Source: Veronia nyctiphanis
GTDB taxonomy: Bacteria; Pseudomonadota; Gammaproteobacteria; Enterobacterales; Vibrionaceae
Reading direction: 5' to 3'
Length of the DNA: 64,000 bases
Assembly: GCF_004116385.1 (NCBI RefSeq)
Contig: NZ_PEIB01000001.1
Span: 248,001-312,000, forward strand
Made by a program: the position numbers and the translations under genes. Numbering within the stretch: the stretch's first letter is position 1; every line of letters begins with the position of its first letter. This document shows, piece after piece, positions 19,968-28,857 of the stretch. The notes under the pieces were generated by a model. It worked only from the letters and a program-made list of their open reading frames with translations. It was not told where the DNA came from and did no database searches.

Positions 19968-20053
19968 AACCAATTGTCTTGTAAGATCTTTGAAAAAAAT
20001 CGCGTGTTCTGGGTGTTTTTTGTTCTAACAAACTGTTTCAAGGATAAAACCCG

Positions 20054-20082
20054 TTGACCATAAATGTGGAAATGTCTATAGT
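20054..20082 (+). promoter_or_regulatory. Sigma70 promoter of the second tRNA-Ser
   Basis: TTGACC, 17 bases, TATAGT, then a GC-rich discriminator (AGCGCTCC). The hexamers and spacing equal those of copy 1, while the spacer sequence differs. Confidence 0.75.
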
Positions 20083-20120
20083 AGCGCTCCGTTACGGCAC
20101 TGTGTGTTGAACGACAATTT

Positions 20121-20208
20121 GGTGAGGTGTCCGAGTGGCCGAAGGAGCACGCCTGGAAAGTGTGTATACGGAAACGTATCGAGGGTTCGAATCCCTCCCT
20201 CACCGCCA
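20121..20208 (+). tRNA. serW: tRNA-Ser(GGA), copy 2
   Basis: This 88-base tRNA with encoded CCA starts GGTGAGGTGTCCGAGTGG and carries anticodon GGA, the same T-arm as copy 1 and the variable-arm loop GGAAAC instead of GGCAAC. Its promoter and terminator mirror copy 1, so the whole cassette appears duplicated. Confidence 0.96.
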
Positions 20209-20213
20209 TATTT

Positions 20214-20243
20214 AAGCCCGAGCAGAAATGCTCGGGCTTTTTT
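20214..20243 (+). terminator. Terminator after tRNA-Ser copy 2
   Basis: AAGCCCGAGCA-GAAA-TGCTCGGGCTT followed by TTTT. Confidence 0.85.
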
Positions 20244-20327
20244 CGTTTGGAAACAATTTAATCGTTACTGATATAAAAAAAACAGACCGAGTCGTCCGGT
20301 TTCATTGTGTTTAGGAGATCTTGATTC

Positions 20328-20441
20328 TTATATCAAACCGCCCCAATACATTGCATTAAATAGCGTAAAGCCAATGCTTGCAACGACCATAAAAAGGAAT
20401 GGACCATAGCTGGAGACCTTAGCAGCAAGTTTTTTAGACAC
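20328..20441 (-). CDS. Small single-helix membrane protein, 37 residues
   Basis: A GTG at 20441, with AGGGA eight bases upstream, opens a 37-residue frame: a basic start (MSKKLAAKVSS), one hydrophobic helix (about 13-29, YGPFLFMVVASIGFTLF) and the tail NAMYWGGLI. The charge pattern and helix length are typical of real small membrane proteins. I do not recognise the family, and no partner gene is adjacent (ppaC is downstream on the same strand but some 260 bases away in the other direction of transcription order). The function is unknown. Confidence 0.5.
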   Translation of the reverse strand: MSKKLAAKVSSYGPFLFMVVASIGFTLFNAMYWGGLI

Positions 20442-20677
20442 AACTGTATCCCTAGGAAGAATATTTTGCACAAATTATCCTTTTTATGTGATCAATTTCA
20501 AGTAGAAGCTATGGTGTAAAATACCTATTTTTTGCTTGGAGCAGTGGGATCACCTGAAAAGGCTTGGCAACTTCATATTATCAGTGAGTTAATCGATACA
20601 GCGTCTGATGTGAGCTGATAGTCATTACTGTCGGCAGATTTAGAGATAAAAAGGAAAGGGAAAGAGGGGGGATGAAA

Positions 20678-20695
20678 GGCGCCAAGATTGACGCC
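20678..20695 (-). terminator. Weak terminator after ppaC
   Basis: On the minus strand GGCGTCA-ATCT-TGGCGCC forms a 7-pair stem with one G-T pair, followed by TTTC. It lies 10 bases after the ppaC stop. The T-run is poor. Confidence 0.4.
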
Positions 20696-20704
20696 CAGAA
20701 GAGC

Positions 20705-21625
20705 TTAAGCAAAAGCTTCTTGAAGTGGCGGTACCACTTGCTTTTTGCGGCTTAGCACGCCGTCCAGCCATATGCGGCCAGCATCGGTGTCTTTGCCATA
20801 AGCACGCTCAACAATGTTCACGTCATCAGACACCACTAAAAGCTCAGAGCCTTCTTTCATGATATCGGTCAACAGTAACATCACAGTATGACGCTGACCT
20901 TCTTCTTTGAGTTTTGCAATATCAGCCTCCAGATCTGCTTTGATTTTGTCAAATACAGACAGATCAACAACCTCAAGCTGGCCGATGCCAACAAGGTTAT
21001 CGTTCATATTGAAGTCTTTAAAATCGCGAAGCACAAGATCACGAACCGGTGTCCCGTCAACGGCTGACTTCACTTTGAACATTTCCATGCCAAGCGCTTC
21101 GTAGTCTTCGATGCCCGCGATTTTTGCAAGATCTTCGACACAACGAATGTCCGCAGTCGTGCAAGTAGGAGATTTGAAAATGACAGTGTCGCTGAGGATT
21201 GCGCAAAGCATGATGCCTGCAATATCTTTCGGGATCTCAACACCATGAAAATCGTACATCATTTTGATAACGGTGTTGCTGCAACCAACAGGGCGGATCC
21301 AGCACTCCAATGGCGTCGATGTTGTCAGATCACCCAGCTTATGGTGGTCAACAATGCCTACGATAGTTGCTTGTGCAATATCATCAGGTGCCTGAGTCAG
21401 CTCAGAGTGGTCGACGATATACACTTCTTCGCCAGCATAGCTCATTTTGAGTTCTGGAGCTTCAAAACCAAAGCGATCAAGAATGAATTGGGTTTCAGGT
21501 GAAGGTTCACCAAGACGTGAAGCTTTCGCAGGCTCACCAATTTGGTTTTTCAGATAAGCCAGAGCGATTGCGCCACAAATTGAATCCGAATCAGGGATCT
21601 TGTGTCCCACTACGTACATTGCCAT
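20705..21625 (-). CDS. ppaC: Manganese-dependent inorganic pyrophosphatase
   Basis: This 306-residue DHH-family enzyme hydrolyses pyrophosphate to phosphate in the cytoplasm. Metal ligands are visible in VGHKIPDSDSICGA (His8, Asp12 and Asp14 region), VDHSEL near 75 and VDHHKLGD near 97, and the C-terminal DHHA2 domain carries the substrate-binding SRKKQVVPPL near the end. Length matches family II enzymes, which are found in Vibrio. It appears monocistronic. Confidence 0.95.
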   Translation of the reverse strand: MAMYVVGHKIPDSDSICGAIALAYLKNQIGEPAKASRLGEPSPETQFILDRFGFEAPELKMSYAGEEVYIVDHSELTQAPDDIAQATIVGIVDHHKLGDLTTSTPLECWIRPVGCSNTVIKMMYDFHGVEIPKDIAGIMLCAILSDTVIFKSPTCTTADIRCVEDLAKIAGIEDYEALGMEMFKVKSAVDGTPVRDLVLRDFKDFNMNDNLVGIGQLEVVDLSVFDKIKADLEADIAKLKEEGQRHTVMLLLTDIMKEGSELLVVSDDVNIVERAYGKDTDAGRIWLDGVLSRKKQVVPPLQEAFA

Positions 21626-21789
21626 ATGTTTCTCTCTCAGAAAATTTTCCGCGCAATTTTATCAAAGTGAATTCAAATGTACATCTATCGTCAACGTGGA
21701 TAGTTATTCATTTCTGATCGGGATAACGGTATCTAAGGGTAGTAGGTGATGCACTGGACCAGAAGTTCACCAACTATTGTTTGTTTGAT

Positions 21790-21808
21790 TACCGAAACGT
21801 ATCGAGGG
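21790..21808 (+). repeat. tRNA-Ser variable-arm fragment
   Basis: TACCGAAACGTATCGAGGG matches 20167-20185 of tRNA-Ser copy 2 (TACGGAAACGTATCGAGGG) at 18 of 19 bases. It sits in a non-coding stretch and is not part of a complete tRNA. It may be a remnant of a third cassette or an attachment-site scar. Confidence 0.5.
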
Positions 21809-21870
21809 AAGGGGGTTTAACTATCGAATGCTGTCCCGGGAAAAGCGTTTAATTTGAAAAGTGATAAAGC

Positions 21871-21899
21871 AAAACTGCCCAGATTGAAAGGGCAATTTT
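21871..21899 (-). terminator. Hairpin after the 100-residue unknown gene
   Basis: On the minus strand AAAATTGCCC and GGGCAGTTTT form a 10-pair stem with one G-T pair, 14 bases after the stop. The tail is GCTTTATC, so the T-run is weak. Confidence 0.45.
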
Positions 21900-21912
21900 G
21901 GCTAAAGATCTT

Positions 21913-22215
21913 TCATAGGTCACGCATCAGTATTTCAAGTTCTTCAGAGGCATCTTCAATTAATTGTTCTAATTCTTTGGCATCCTCTACACGAAGTGGA
22001 ACCTGCCATTGTACTTTTTTACTTCCTGATTGCGTCTGCCCAACTAACTTTGCAATTTTGCCACGTCTTTCGAACCTAACCTTGTCAAACTCGGCTGAAT
22101 GACACTCTTTTTTGTCGACGATTTCTACTTCAACAATACCCGTTGGAATGACCTCAAAATGGGCTCGGAGATGCTTGGTATCTTGTAGTAGATAATCCCG
22201 ATGTCTCGATAACAT
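21913..22215 (-). CDS. Hypothetical protein, 100 residues
   Basis: This is a small soluble protein with alternating beta-rich (HFEVIPTGIVEVEIVDKKE) and basic/Trp segments and an acidic C-terminal helix (EDAKELEQLIEDASEELEIL). A strong ribosome site (AAAGGAGGAACAAA) precedes the ATG, which supports it as a real gene. I do not recognise the family. It lies alone between ppaC and cls. Confidence 0.6.
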   Translation of the reverse strand: MLSRHRDYLLQDTKHLRAHFEVIPTGIVEVEIVDKKECHSAEFDKVRFERRGKIAKLVGQTQSGSKKVQWQVPLRVEDAKELEQLIEDASEELEILMRDL

Positions 22216-22486
22216 TTTGTTCCTCCTTTCGTGCTATTTTTCTTTGGCGCTTAACCAGTGTAGTCAAGCACCCAATTAAAATTTGAAAAAAATCATTAAA
22301 ATAGCCAGTTAATCTCTATATTTCTGTTAAATAAGGATTTTATTTTTATCGAATTTGAGACGATAAACAGTGAGGCGTATGACTTTCGTTTAGAACTCAG
22401 AGTCATAAATTATGCAAAACTACTTGGCTAGTAATTTACTTTTAGGTGGGCGTTTTAAGCAAGGATACGTATGGAATTAGAGCCCC

Positions 22487-23953
22487 TTATAACAGGGGCG
22501 CAAACATATAAAAAAACTGTTCTATGGGTTTGTTGACGACGGACCTTTTTTGCCACATATCAAAGTCTAGAATTTCAGACTTGTGTGTGTAGCTTTTCTG
22601 AAGCTCAACGAGTTGTTGGCAAAATTCAGGGTCTTCGACCGCAATGGTTAGCTCGAAATTGAGCCAGAGGCTTCTCATATCAAGGTTCACTGTACCGATG
22701 AAACAGAATTCCTCGTCTATAACGACGGACTTTGTATGAAGTAGTCCACCATCGAAGCGATAAATCAGGATCCCGGATAACATAAGCTCCGAGAAGAATG
22801 AGCGGCTCGCCCAGTCCACCATCAGGCTATCATTCTTTGCTGGTATGATGAGATTCACTTTCACACCGCGTTCAGCTGTGGTTCTTAATGCGTTCAGCAG
22901 GCTTTCACTCGGTATCAGGTACGGCGTAGTGATAGTAATTGACCGCTGAGCCTGATGAATCGCGAGCATGAGCACTTGCTGTATCACGCCATCCGGCATA
23001 CCGGGACCTGACGGAATAACCTGTATTGCATGGGGATCATCAGCTGTCGCTTTCTCTGCTGCCACATCACACTCAGGAAGGGGAGGTAAATCACGGATCC
23101 CTGTTTCTACTTCCCAATCCCATGAGAACACACTATTGATGACAGGGACTGCGGGACCAGTGAGCCTGACCATGATATCGACCCATTGGCCCACACCCGC
23201 ATTTTGTTTGAAGAAGCGCGGATCGACCATATTCATTGAGCCTGTGTAGGCAATGTTATTATCGATCACGACGATTTTTCTGTGTTGCCGTATGTCCAGT
23301 CGTCGGAAAAACATCCGTAATGGGCTTACAGAGAGCGCTTCAATTAACTCTACGCCCGCATCACGCATCTCCGAAGGCCATGGGCTTTTGAAGAACTCTT
23401 TACTGCCAGCAGAATCAAGCATCACCCTTACAGCAACCCCGCGGTGTGCAGCATCACAGATTGCCTGAGCGACCCGATCAGCATCGCCTCCAGGATACCA
23501 GATGTAAAACACCATGTTGATGTGCGTTTTGGCACTGGCGATATCTGTCTCTATCGCACTCAGAATTTTGGCAGGGTTGTCTTTCAGCTCCATGCTGTTG
23601 CCTGCAAGTGCAGGAATACCCAAGCGATGGAAACAGAGGTCACTGACATTGCGAGATTGCTGATTCAGTAATTGTGGGGCGTGGTTCGTACATGCCCTGA
23701 GTTTCCTTAGCCAACTCTCGAAGGAAGAAAACATGGCTTTGGCACGTTCAGCACGTTTCTTGCCAAGGTTTAACTCGCCAACCAGCAAATACAGGAAAAC
23801 ACCGAGAATCGGCAGGATATATATCACCATCAACCAAGCAATAGAGACGCCGGGTGCACGTCGACGAAATACAACCCGGACGGTGACGGACGCAATCAGA
23901 AGCCAGTAAAGAAAGAGGCCCGCCCAGCTGACAATTTGAAAGAATTTTTCCAT
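22487..23953 (-). CDS. cls: Cardiolipin synthase (ClsA-type)
   Basis: This 488-residue inner-membrane phospholipase-D-family enzyme makes cardiolipin from phosphatidylglycerol. Two N-terminal membrane helices (about 8-28 and 36-58) precede two HKD catalytic repeats: HRKIVVIDNNIAYTGSMN near residue 233 and HTKSVVIDEEFCFIGTVNLD near 408. Length and domain order match ClsA (486 in Escherichia coli). It has no operon partner. Confidence 0.93.
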   Translation of the reverse strand: MEKFFQIVSWAGLFLYWLLIASVTVRVVFRRRAPGVSIAWLMVIYILPILGVFLYLLVGELNLGKKRAERAKAMFSSFESWLRKLRACTNHAPQLLNQQSRNVSDLCFHRLGIPALAGNSMELKDNPAKILSAIETDIASAKTHINMVFYIWYPGGDADRVAQAICDAAHRGVAVRVMLDSAGSKEFFKSPWPSEMRDAGVELIEALSVSPLRMFFRRLDIRQHRKIVVIDNNIAYTGSMNMVDPRFFKQNAGVGQWVDIMVRLTGPAVPVINSVFSWDWEVETGIRDLPPLPECDVAAEKATADDPHAIQVIPSGPGMPDGVIQQVLMLAIHQAQRSITITTPYLIPSESLLNALRTTAERGVKVNLIIPAKNDSLMVDWASRSFFSELMLSGILIYRFDGGLLHTKSVVIDEEFCFIGTVNLDMRSLWLNFELTIAVEDPEFCQQLVELQKSYTHKSEILDFDMWQKRSVVNKPIEQFFYMFAPLL

Positions 23954-24327
23954 ATCACATTATTTTTACCATTGTGCTCAACAATATAGAGTGAACAGAA
24001 AGAACTTGCATTGATTATCGCTGTCTAGACACGCGAAGAGAGAATTAACTCGATATTCTTCTCATCACAGCAATGAGGTTATGTAGGGGAGATTGGATGG
24101 TGTCTGCTTTTTATTCACTCAATGCTGAAATAATAAGCGAAAAATGAAAAAAAATAAAAATATAGCGCGGGCGCTTTAAATTCTAATTGCAAACTGGTTT
24201 ACTTGCTACGCTCTAGTTGAAAACACTGTTTTTACAGGTGTAAAATTATTATTACAGTTGCCTTTTTATAGATATATGAACGTTTTCACTAGATGTGTAG
24301 GTATGTTCAAAATTTAAGCGAGATTTT
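23954..24327. other. Divergent intergenic region, cls / symporter
   Basis: This AT-rich stretch must hold the promoters of cls (minus) and the symporter (plus). I see no confident hexamers, operator or RNA gene. AGCGAG shortly before 24328 is a weak ribosome site for the symporter. Confidence 0.35.
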
Positions 24328-25684
24328 ATGGCAGGAAATAACAGAGCCCAGTTTTCGTCCCGACTGGGGTTCATTTTAGCAGCCGCGGGCTCGGCTGTAG
24401 GCTTGGTAACATATGGGGGTTCCCGACTAAGGCTGCCAGTAATGGCGGCGCGGTATTTCTTTTAACCTATTTATTCATGGTGTTTGTGTTGGCCTATCCA
24501 CTGCTAGTGGCTGAGCTGACGATTGGTCGTTATGGCAATGCTAACCCGATTCGCTCTCTGTCTGCTGTCGCACCTAAACACAAAATACTGGCTAAAACGA
24601 TTGGACTGGTTGGTTTGCTGGGAGCCAGTGGGATCCTGAGCTTTTATGCGATTGTAGCGGGTTGGCTGATTGGCTATTTCGCCTCGCCGGTACTGTCAAT
24701 GTTAGGACTGGACAGCGCTGCTGAATGGGTAAAAACGTTTGGCAATGAGCGAAATTTGCTGTTGATGCTGATCTTCATGGTGGTCACCGTGTTGGTTGTT
24801 CGCAAGGGGGTTGCCGCAGGTATTGAGCGCTGGTCGAGCCGTCTGATGCCAGTATTGTTTATCTTGTTTGTTCTTATGACCATCTACATCATGACGTTAC
24901 CGGGCGCTGTTGAAGGCCTAGAAATGTATTTGATTCCTGATGCTTCCCATTTTTCTCCTGATTTGGTGGTCAGCGCAATGGGACAGGCATTTTTCTCGCT
25001 GTCTATCGGCGTGTGCACCATGATGGTTTATGGTTCTTACCTGAAGAAAGAAGCAAACCTGGCATCAACCGCCGCTCAAGTCGCCTTGTTAGACACGGGT
25101 GTTGCTTTCTTGGCAGGTTTATTAATTCTTCCTGCGATGTTTGTTGCTCAGAACAATGGCGTGGAAATCTACAGTGATGCAGGGGCGTTGCTCGAAGAGG
25201 ACACACTGGTTTTCAGTGTTCTGCCAGCGATGTTTGATACCATGGGTAGCGCGGGTGTTGTGGTCGGTATTGCCTTTTTTGCTTTGATGATTATTGCTGC
25301 ACTCACATCATCAATCTCGATGTTAGAAGCGCCTGTGTCGACAGCCATTGAAGAGTTCGAGATGGAACGAAGTAAAGCCGTATGGCTTATAGCAGGTGCC
25401 ATTACGCTGTTCTCGACACTCATTGTGTTTAACTTCGACAAACTATTTGGCTGGTTGTCAGTGTCACGACAAAATACGCCCAACCGATCATTGGGTTACT
25501 GACTGCATTGGTTGCTGGCTGGTTGTGGCATAGAAACCAAGTGCTTGAAGAGCTTAGGCAAGGGAATCCGGAACTGGAAAACAGCATATTCTGGAAAATC
25601 TGGCCACATTATGTCCGCTTGGTGTGCCCGGTTCTGATGGCAGTAGTCTTCCTCTGGCCAGTGCTCAAGTCATTGTTCGAATAA
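24328..25684 (+). CDS. Neurotransmitter:sodium symporter-family transporter, frame broken twice
   Basis: Read across two missing G residues (near 24406, restoring AVGLGNIWGFPTKA; and near 25454, restoring GWVVSVTTKYAQPIIGLL) this is a 452-residue, 11-12-helix transporter of the SNF/LeuT family, importing an amino acid or related solute with sodium. The GNIWGFP motif in helix 1 binds substrate and sodium in this family. Further conserved regions include FFSLSIGVCTMMVYGSYL near 218 and TSSISMLEAPVSTAIEEF near 330. The substrate is not predictable here. Both breaks fit the general G/C-run error pattern. Confidence 0.85.
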
Positions 25685-25691
25685 TTTTGAA

Positions 25692-25723
25692 AACCCTTGC
25701 GGTGCATGATAAAGCCGCAGGGT
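25692..25723 (+). terminator. Probable terminator after the symporter
   Basis: ACCCTTGCGG and CCGCAGGGT pair with one bulged T and are followed by GTTTC, 7 bases after the stop. Confidence 0.45.
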
Positions 25724-25801
25724 GTTTCTACTCCTTCCTACTTTATTCCTCCCCCTGCAATCAGTACACTCATGCGCTGATTTTTAGATAAGGGTGCAGG
25801 C

Positions 25802-26473
25802 ATGTACAGCCTGATTTTTCAGTGTGATGATTTTTTGGTGGTCAATAAGGCGCCGGGAGTCAGTGTACACAAAGACGATAATGAACAGCCCTTTGTGGCG
25901 GCAATTGCTAAAGATACAGGCGACAAGCAACTTTACCTTGTTCACCGCCTGGATAAGATGACATCCGGCCTGTTACTTCTCGCACGAAGTGCCCGTTGCG
26001 CTGCAGCTCTGAGTTCATTGTTCGCGGAGCGCGATGTGGAAAAATACTATGTGGCTCTCTCCGCGAAAAAGCCGACTAAGAAGCAGGGTACAATTATCGG
26101 CGATATGATGAAAAGCCGACGTTCAGCGTGGAAGTTGACCGCCGATAAATGCAATCCTGCGGTCACGCAGTTTTTCTCAGTAGCTGCTGCTCCGGGACAG
26201 CGCCTGTTTTTGTGTAAACCCTACACCGGAAAAACACATCAGATTCGTGTGGCGCTAAAAAGTGTAGGTTCTCCAATTCTTGGTGACGGCATCTATGGCG
26301 GAGAGGGAAGTGACAGAGGATACCTGCATGCCTATTGTTTGCGGTTCAAGCTAAACGGAGAGCTGTTTTCCTTTCTTTGCCCACCTGAAATGGGCAGTGA
26401 CTGGTTTACTCTTCCTGATGAATGGCAAACCCCTTGGTTGCTTAACTGGCCCAAAGTACCTAACCGACGTTGA
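25802..26473 (+). CDS. RluA-family pseudouridine synthase (TIGR01621 type)
   Basis: This 223-residue enzyme would isomerise uridine in RNA. It contains the RluA catalytic motif with the nucleophile Asp in LVHRLDKMTSGLLLLA near residue 52, and GKTHQIRVALKSVGSPILGDGIYG near 140-163. There is no N-terminal S4 domain and the length is short, as in the TIGR01621 (Rlu) subfamily. The RNA target is unknown. The next gene, a methyltransferase, starts 14 bases after its stop, so the two are probably co-expressed as an RNA-modification pair. Confidence 0.85.
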   Translation: MYSLIFQCDDFLVVNKAPGVSVHKDDNEQPFVAAIAKDTGDKQLYLVHRLDKMTSGLLLLARSARCAAALSSLFAERDVEKYYVALSAKKPTKKQGTIIGDMMKSRRSAWKLTADKCNPAVTQFFSVAAAPGQRLFLCKPYTGKTHQIRVALKSVGSPILGDGIYGGEGSDRGYLHAYCLRFKLNGELFSFLCPPEMGSDWFTLPDEWQTPWLLNWPKVPNRR

Positions 26474-26487
26474 TGCAAGGACACCCT

Positions 26488-27426
26488 ATGAACAAAAATA
26501 TGCTCACAGAACTGTCGGACATACTTAATTCTCGCTTTTCTGGTCTGCCTTGCGAAGCACGTCGGCTATTTCATGGGCGAGGGCGCTGCTATGAAGGACT
26601 GGAGCAACTTACTGTTGACTGGTTAAAACCTGTTTTACTCGTGTCGATATTCAAAGAACAAGAAGACAGCTTTTACGCGAGTCTGAGTGAGATGTTGCTA
26701 GTTTTCGCGAGTTCTCCTAAGTGGAAAGAGGCGGGAGGCGAGCACATTCTGGTTCAGCACAGAGACAGGATAGATTCCCCTTCAGAGGTAGTTGTCGGCT
26801 CGATACCGGAGCAATTAGAAATTACGGAAAACGGACTGACTTTTCTGCTTGATATCGGAAAAAGGCAAAATAATGGGTTGTTTCTCGATATGCGTTTTGG
26901 AAGAAAGTGGGTCATGGCCAATTCACAAAATAAGCGCGTATTGAATCTGTTTGCCTACACCTGCGGTTTCTCAGTGGCTGCTATACAAGGTGGCGCACAA
27001 AAGGTCGTAAACCTTGATATGGCAAAATCCTCGCTGGCTAGGGGTAGAGATAATCACAGGCTTAATGCTCATGACTTATCGAAAGTCAGCTTCATGGGAC
27101 ATGACATTTTCAAGTCTTGGGGAAAGCTTAGAAAAAATGGACCTTACGATTTGGTGGTGATTGACCCGCCATCATTTCAAAAAGGCAGCTTTGTGCTGAC
27201 AAAAGATTACGCAAAAATACTCAGGCGATTACCAGAATTGGTCGCTGAGAATGGCGAAGTCTTGGCATGTGTGAACGCCCCTGATGTTGGCGTGGAATTT
27301 CTGCTTGAGCAGATGAAAGAGCAGGCACCAGAATTCGCGTTTGTCTGTCGCCTTGAAAATCCACCCGAATTTGAGGATATCAGTGATCAAAGCGCGCTAA
27401 AGGTGATGCATTTCGTCAGAGGTTAG
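26488..27426 (+). CDS. RlmI-like class I SAM methyltransferase
   Basis: This 312-residue cytoplasmic methyltransferase has SAM-binding motif VLNLFAYTCGFSVAA near 150, acidic motif II NLDMAKSSLARG near 172 and catalytic-type motif IV DLVVIDPPSFQKG near 225, as in the RlmI/YccW group (COG1092). The N-terminal part lacks an evident PUA domain. The ATG at 26488 has AAGGA ten bases upstream and is preferred to the in-frame ATG at 26470. A likely substrate is rRNA, but the position is not predictable. Confidence 0.8.
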   Translation: MNKNMLTELSDILNSRFSGLPCEARRLFHGRGRCYEGLEQLTVDWLKPVLLVSIFKEQEDSFYASLSEMLLVFASSPKWKEAGGEHILVQHRDRIDSPSEVVVGSIPEQLEITENGLTFLLDIGKRQNNGLFLDMRFGRKWVMANSQNKRVLNLFAYTCGFSVAAIQGGAQKVVNLDMAKSSLARGRDNHRLNAHDLSKVSFMGHDIFKSWGKLRKNGPYDLVVIDPPSFQKGSFVLTKDYAKILRRLPELVAENGEVLACVNAPDVGVEFLLEQMKEQAPEFAFVCRLENPPEFEDISDQSALKVMHFVRG

Positions 27427-27455
27427 TCTGTTCAGAGCGATTTTCATTGGCAGAT

Positions 27456-27492
27456 AACGACAAAGGGCAACATCACGTTGCCCTTTGTCGTT
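27456..27492. terminator. Strong bidirectional terminator
   Basis: Perfect 16-base arms AACGACAAAGGGCAAC and GTTGCCCTTTGTCGTT surround a 5-base loop, between the convergent methyltransferase and pilotin genes. Confidence 0.8.
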
Positions 27493-27534
27493 GTTAATCA
27501 CCCAAGGAGCAGGCTTTGATGTTTTAAGAGCTTA

Positions 27535-27936
27535 TTAACCCTGACAGCTTGAGATGGTAATTGGACGCTCCAGAATCTTCTTGCCGCGTTGGTCTCTGAC
27601 AAGCAGCGAGTAGGTTACGCCAGTTTCTAGCATCGACAGGATTTCAACGTCGTTGCAATAACGTGTGGTCATGCCCTGAAATAGTTGTTCGGGCTGCTTT
27701 TTCTTGGCATCCCCAGTGAACATCATGGTCAGCTCAATGTTACTGCCCGTCGCTTTGGCCTTGAGAATCGAATAGCCATCGAGGTTAACGGGGACGACTT
27801 TACTCAGCATTTCAGCGCGCTGACTTGCAAATGATTCAGCCAAGTTGTTACCCGAAGGGGTTGTTGAACATGCAGAGAGTGCTAAAGCAAAAACAGATGT
27901 AAATAAAAGTCGTGTCATACCCAATTTGCGCTGCAT
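27535..27936 (-). CDS. gspS: Type II secretion pilotin lipoprotein, GspS-beta/AspS type
   Basis: This 133-residue precursor has a lipoprotein signal (LALSAC, Cys22) and a mature domain that aligns by eye with YghG/AspS: a VVPVNLDGYSILKAKATGSN segment, TRYCNDVEILSMLETGVTY and a C-terminal TISSCQG. The two later Cys would form the fold's disulfide. In this family the pilotin delivers the GspD secretin to the outer membrane. AAGGAAA lies upstream of the ATG at 27936. No other gsp gene is in the window, as expected for this unlinked pilotin. Identification is by remembered similarity. Confidence 0.75.
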   Translation of the reverse strand: MQRKLGMTRLLFTSVFALALSACSTTPSGNNLAESFASQRAEMLSKVVPVNLDGYSILKAKATGSNIELTMMFTGDAKKKQPEQLFQGMTTRYCNDVEILSMLETGVTYSLLVRDQRGKKILERPITISSCQG

Positions 27937-27969
27937 TGAGGTTTCCTTTTCTGTTGTAATTTTGTTTCG

Positions 27970-28272
27970 TTATGCCGGAAGAACCTTCTTAAACGGCTTA
28001 ACGATGACATCCTTGTATACCCCAGCTTCAATATAGGGGTCCTGATCGGCCCAGGCTTTCGCTTCTTCAAGGCTACCGAACTGAGCGATAACGGTTGAAC
28101 CTGTGAATCCAGCTTCACCCGGATCTTCTGAGTCAACTGCTGGGTTGGGTCCCGCCACCAAGAGTCTACCTGATGCTTCCAACTCCCTTAACCTTGCAAG
28201 ATGTTGCTCACGAACTTGCATACGTAATGGGAGACTGTTTTCAACATCCTGAGAAAAAATGACGTACCACAT
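27970..28272 (-). CDS. yciI: YciI-family protein
   Basis: This 100-residue ferredoxin-like (dimeric alpha/beta barrel) protein has the YciI features [33 protein letters not shown] and [17 protein letters not shown]. It may have dehydrochlorinase-like or binding activity; the physiological role is unknown. It lies next to yciA and yciB as in enteric and Vibrio genomes. Confidence 0.92.
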   Translation of the reverse strand: MWYVIFSQDVENSLPLRMQVREQHLARLRELEASGRLLVAGPNPAVDSEDPGEAGFTGSTVIAQFGSLEEAKAWADQDPYIEAGVYKDVIVKPFKKVLPA

Positions 28273-28369
28273 CCTTAACTAACTCCAAAATAATAGGTTT
28301 GTTTCAGTGTATTCGCATTGTTGTCACAATAAAAATCCGACATTCTATTCGGTGACAGACCTCCACGAA

Positions 28370-28768
28370 TCAATTTGGTTTTACAGGCCGGGGTCTGCCA
28401 TTTACATCGATTGCAACGTAATTGAAAACGGCCTCACAAACTTTGTACCGCTCACCAATACCATCGGTACCAATGGGTTTTACCCAAACCTCAAGGTCAA
28501 CACTCATTGAAGTGCGGCCTATTCGTGAACATTCGCCGTAACAACAAACGACATCACCAACTTTGACCGGTGTCTTGAAGACAATTTCGTTAACTGACAC
28601 AGTGACGACTCTTCCACCACAGATTTCTTTCGCGAGTATTGCGCCAGCAAGGTCAAGCTGTGACATGATCCAGCCACCAAAAATATCACCGTTTGCGTTG
28701 GTATCTGCTGGCATTGCAAGTGTTCTTAATAGCAATTGACCGCGCGGACATGAAGCTGTTTCAGACAT
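28370..28768 (-). CDS. yciA: Acyl-CoA thioesterase YciA
   Basis: This 132-residue hotdog-fold thioesterase hydrolyses short- to long-chain acyl-CoA. Visible features are the catalytic-region NGDIFGGWIMSQLDLAGAI (Asp in DIFGGW) near residue 24, GRVVTVSVNEIVF near 48 and GDVVCCYGE near 67. Length matches the family. It follows yciB on the same strand. Confidence 0.94.
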   Translation of the reverse strand: MSETASCPRGQLLLRTLAMPADTNANGDIFGGWIMSQLDLAGAILAKEICGGRVVTVSVNEIVFKTPVKVGDVVCCYGECSRIGRTSMSVDLEVWVKPIGTDGIGERYKVCEAVFNYVAIDVNGRPRPVKPN

Positions 28769-28807
28769 AGTTCTTTCCAGAAATAGACAGTGCGAATAAA
28801 GACAAAG

Positions 28808-28828
28808 ACAGGGGCATAAAGCCCCTGT
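28808..28828. terminator. Hairpin between yciB and yciA
   Basis: ACAGGGGC-ATAAA-GCCCCTGT is a perfect 8-pair stem; on the minus strand it is followed by CTTTGTC. It could attenuate read-through from yciB into yciA. Confidence 0.5.
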
Positions 28829-28857
28829 TTATAGTTATGATTGTAAAAACGACTGAT

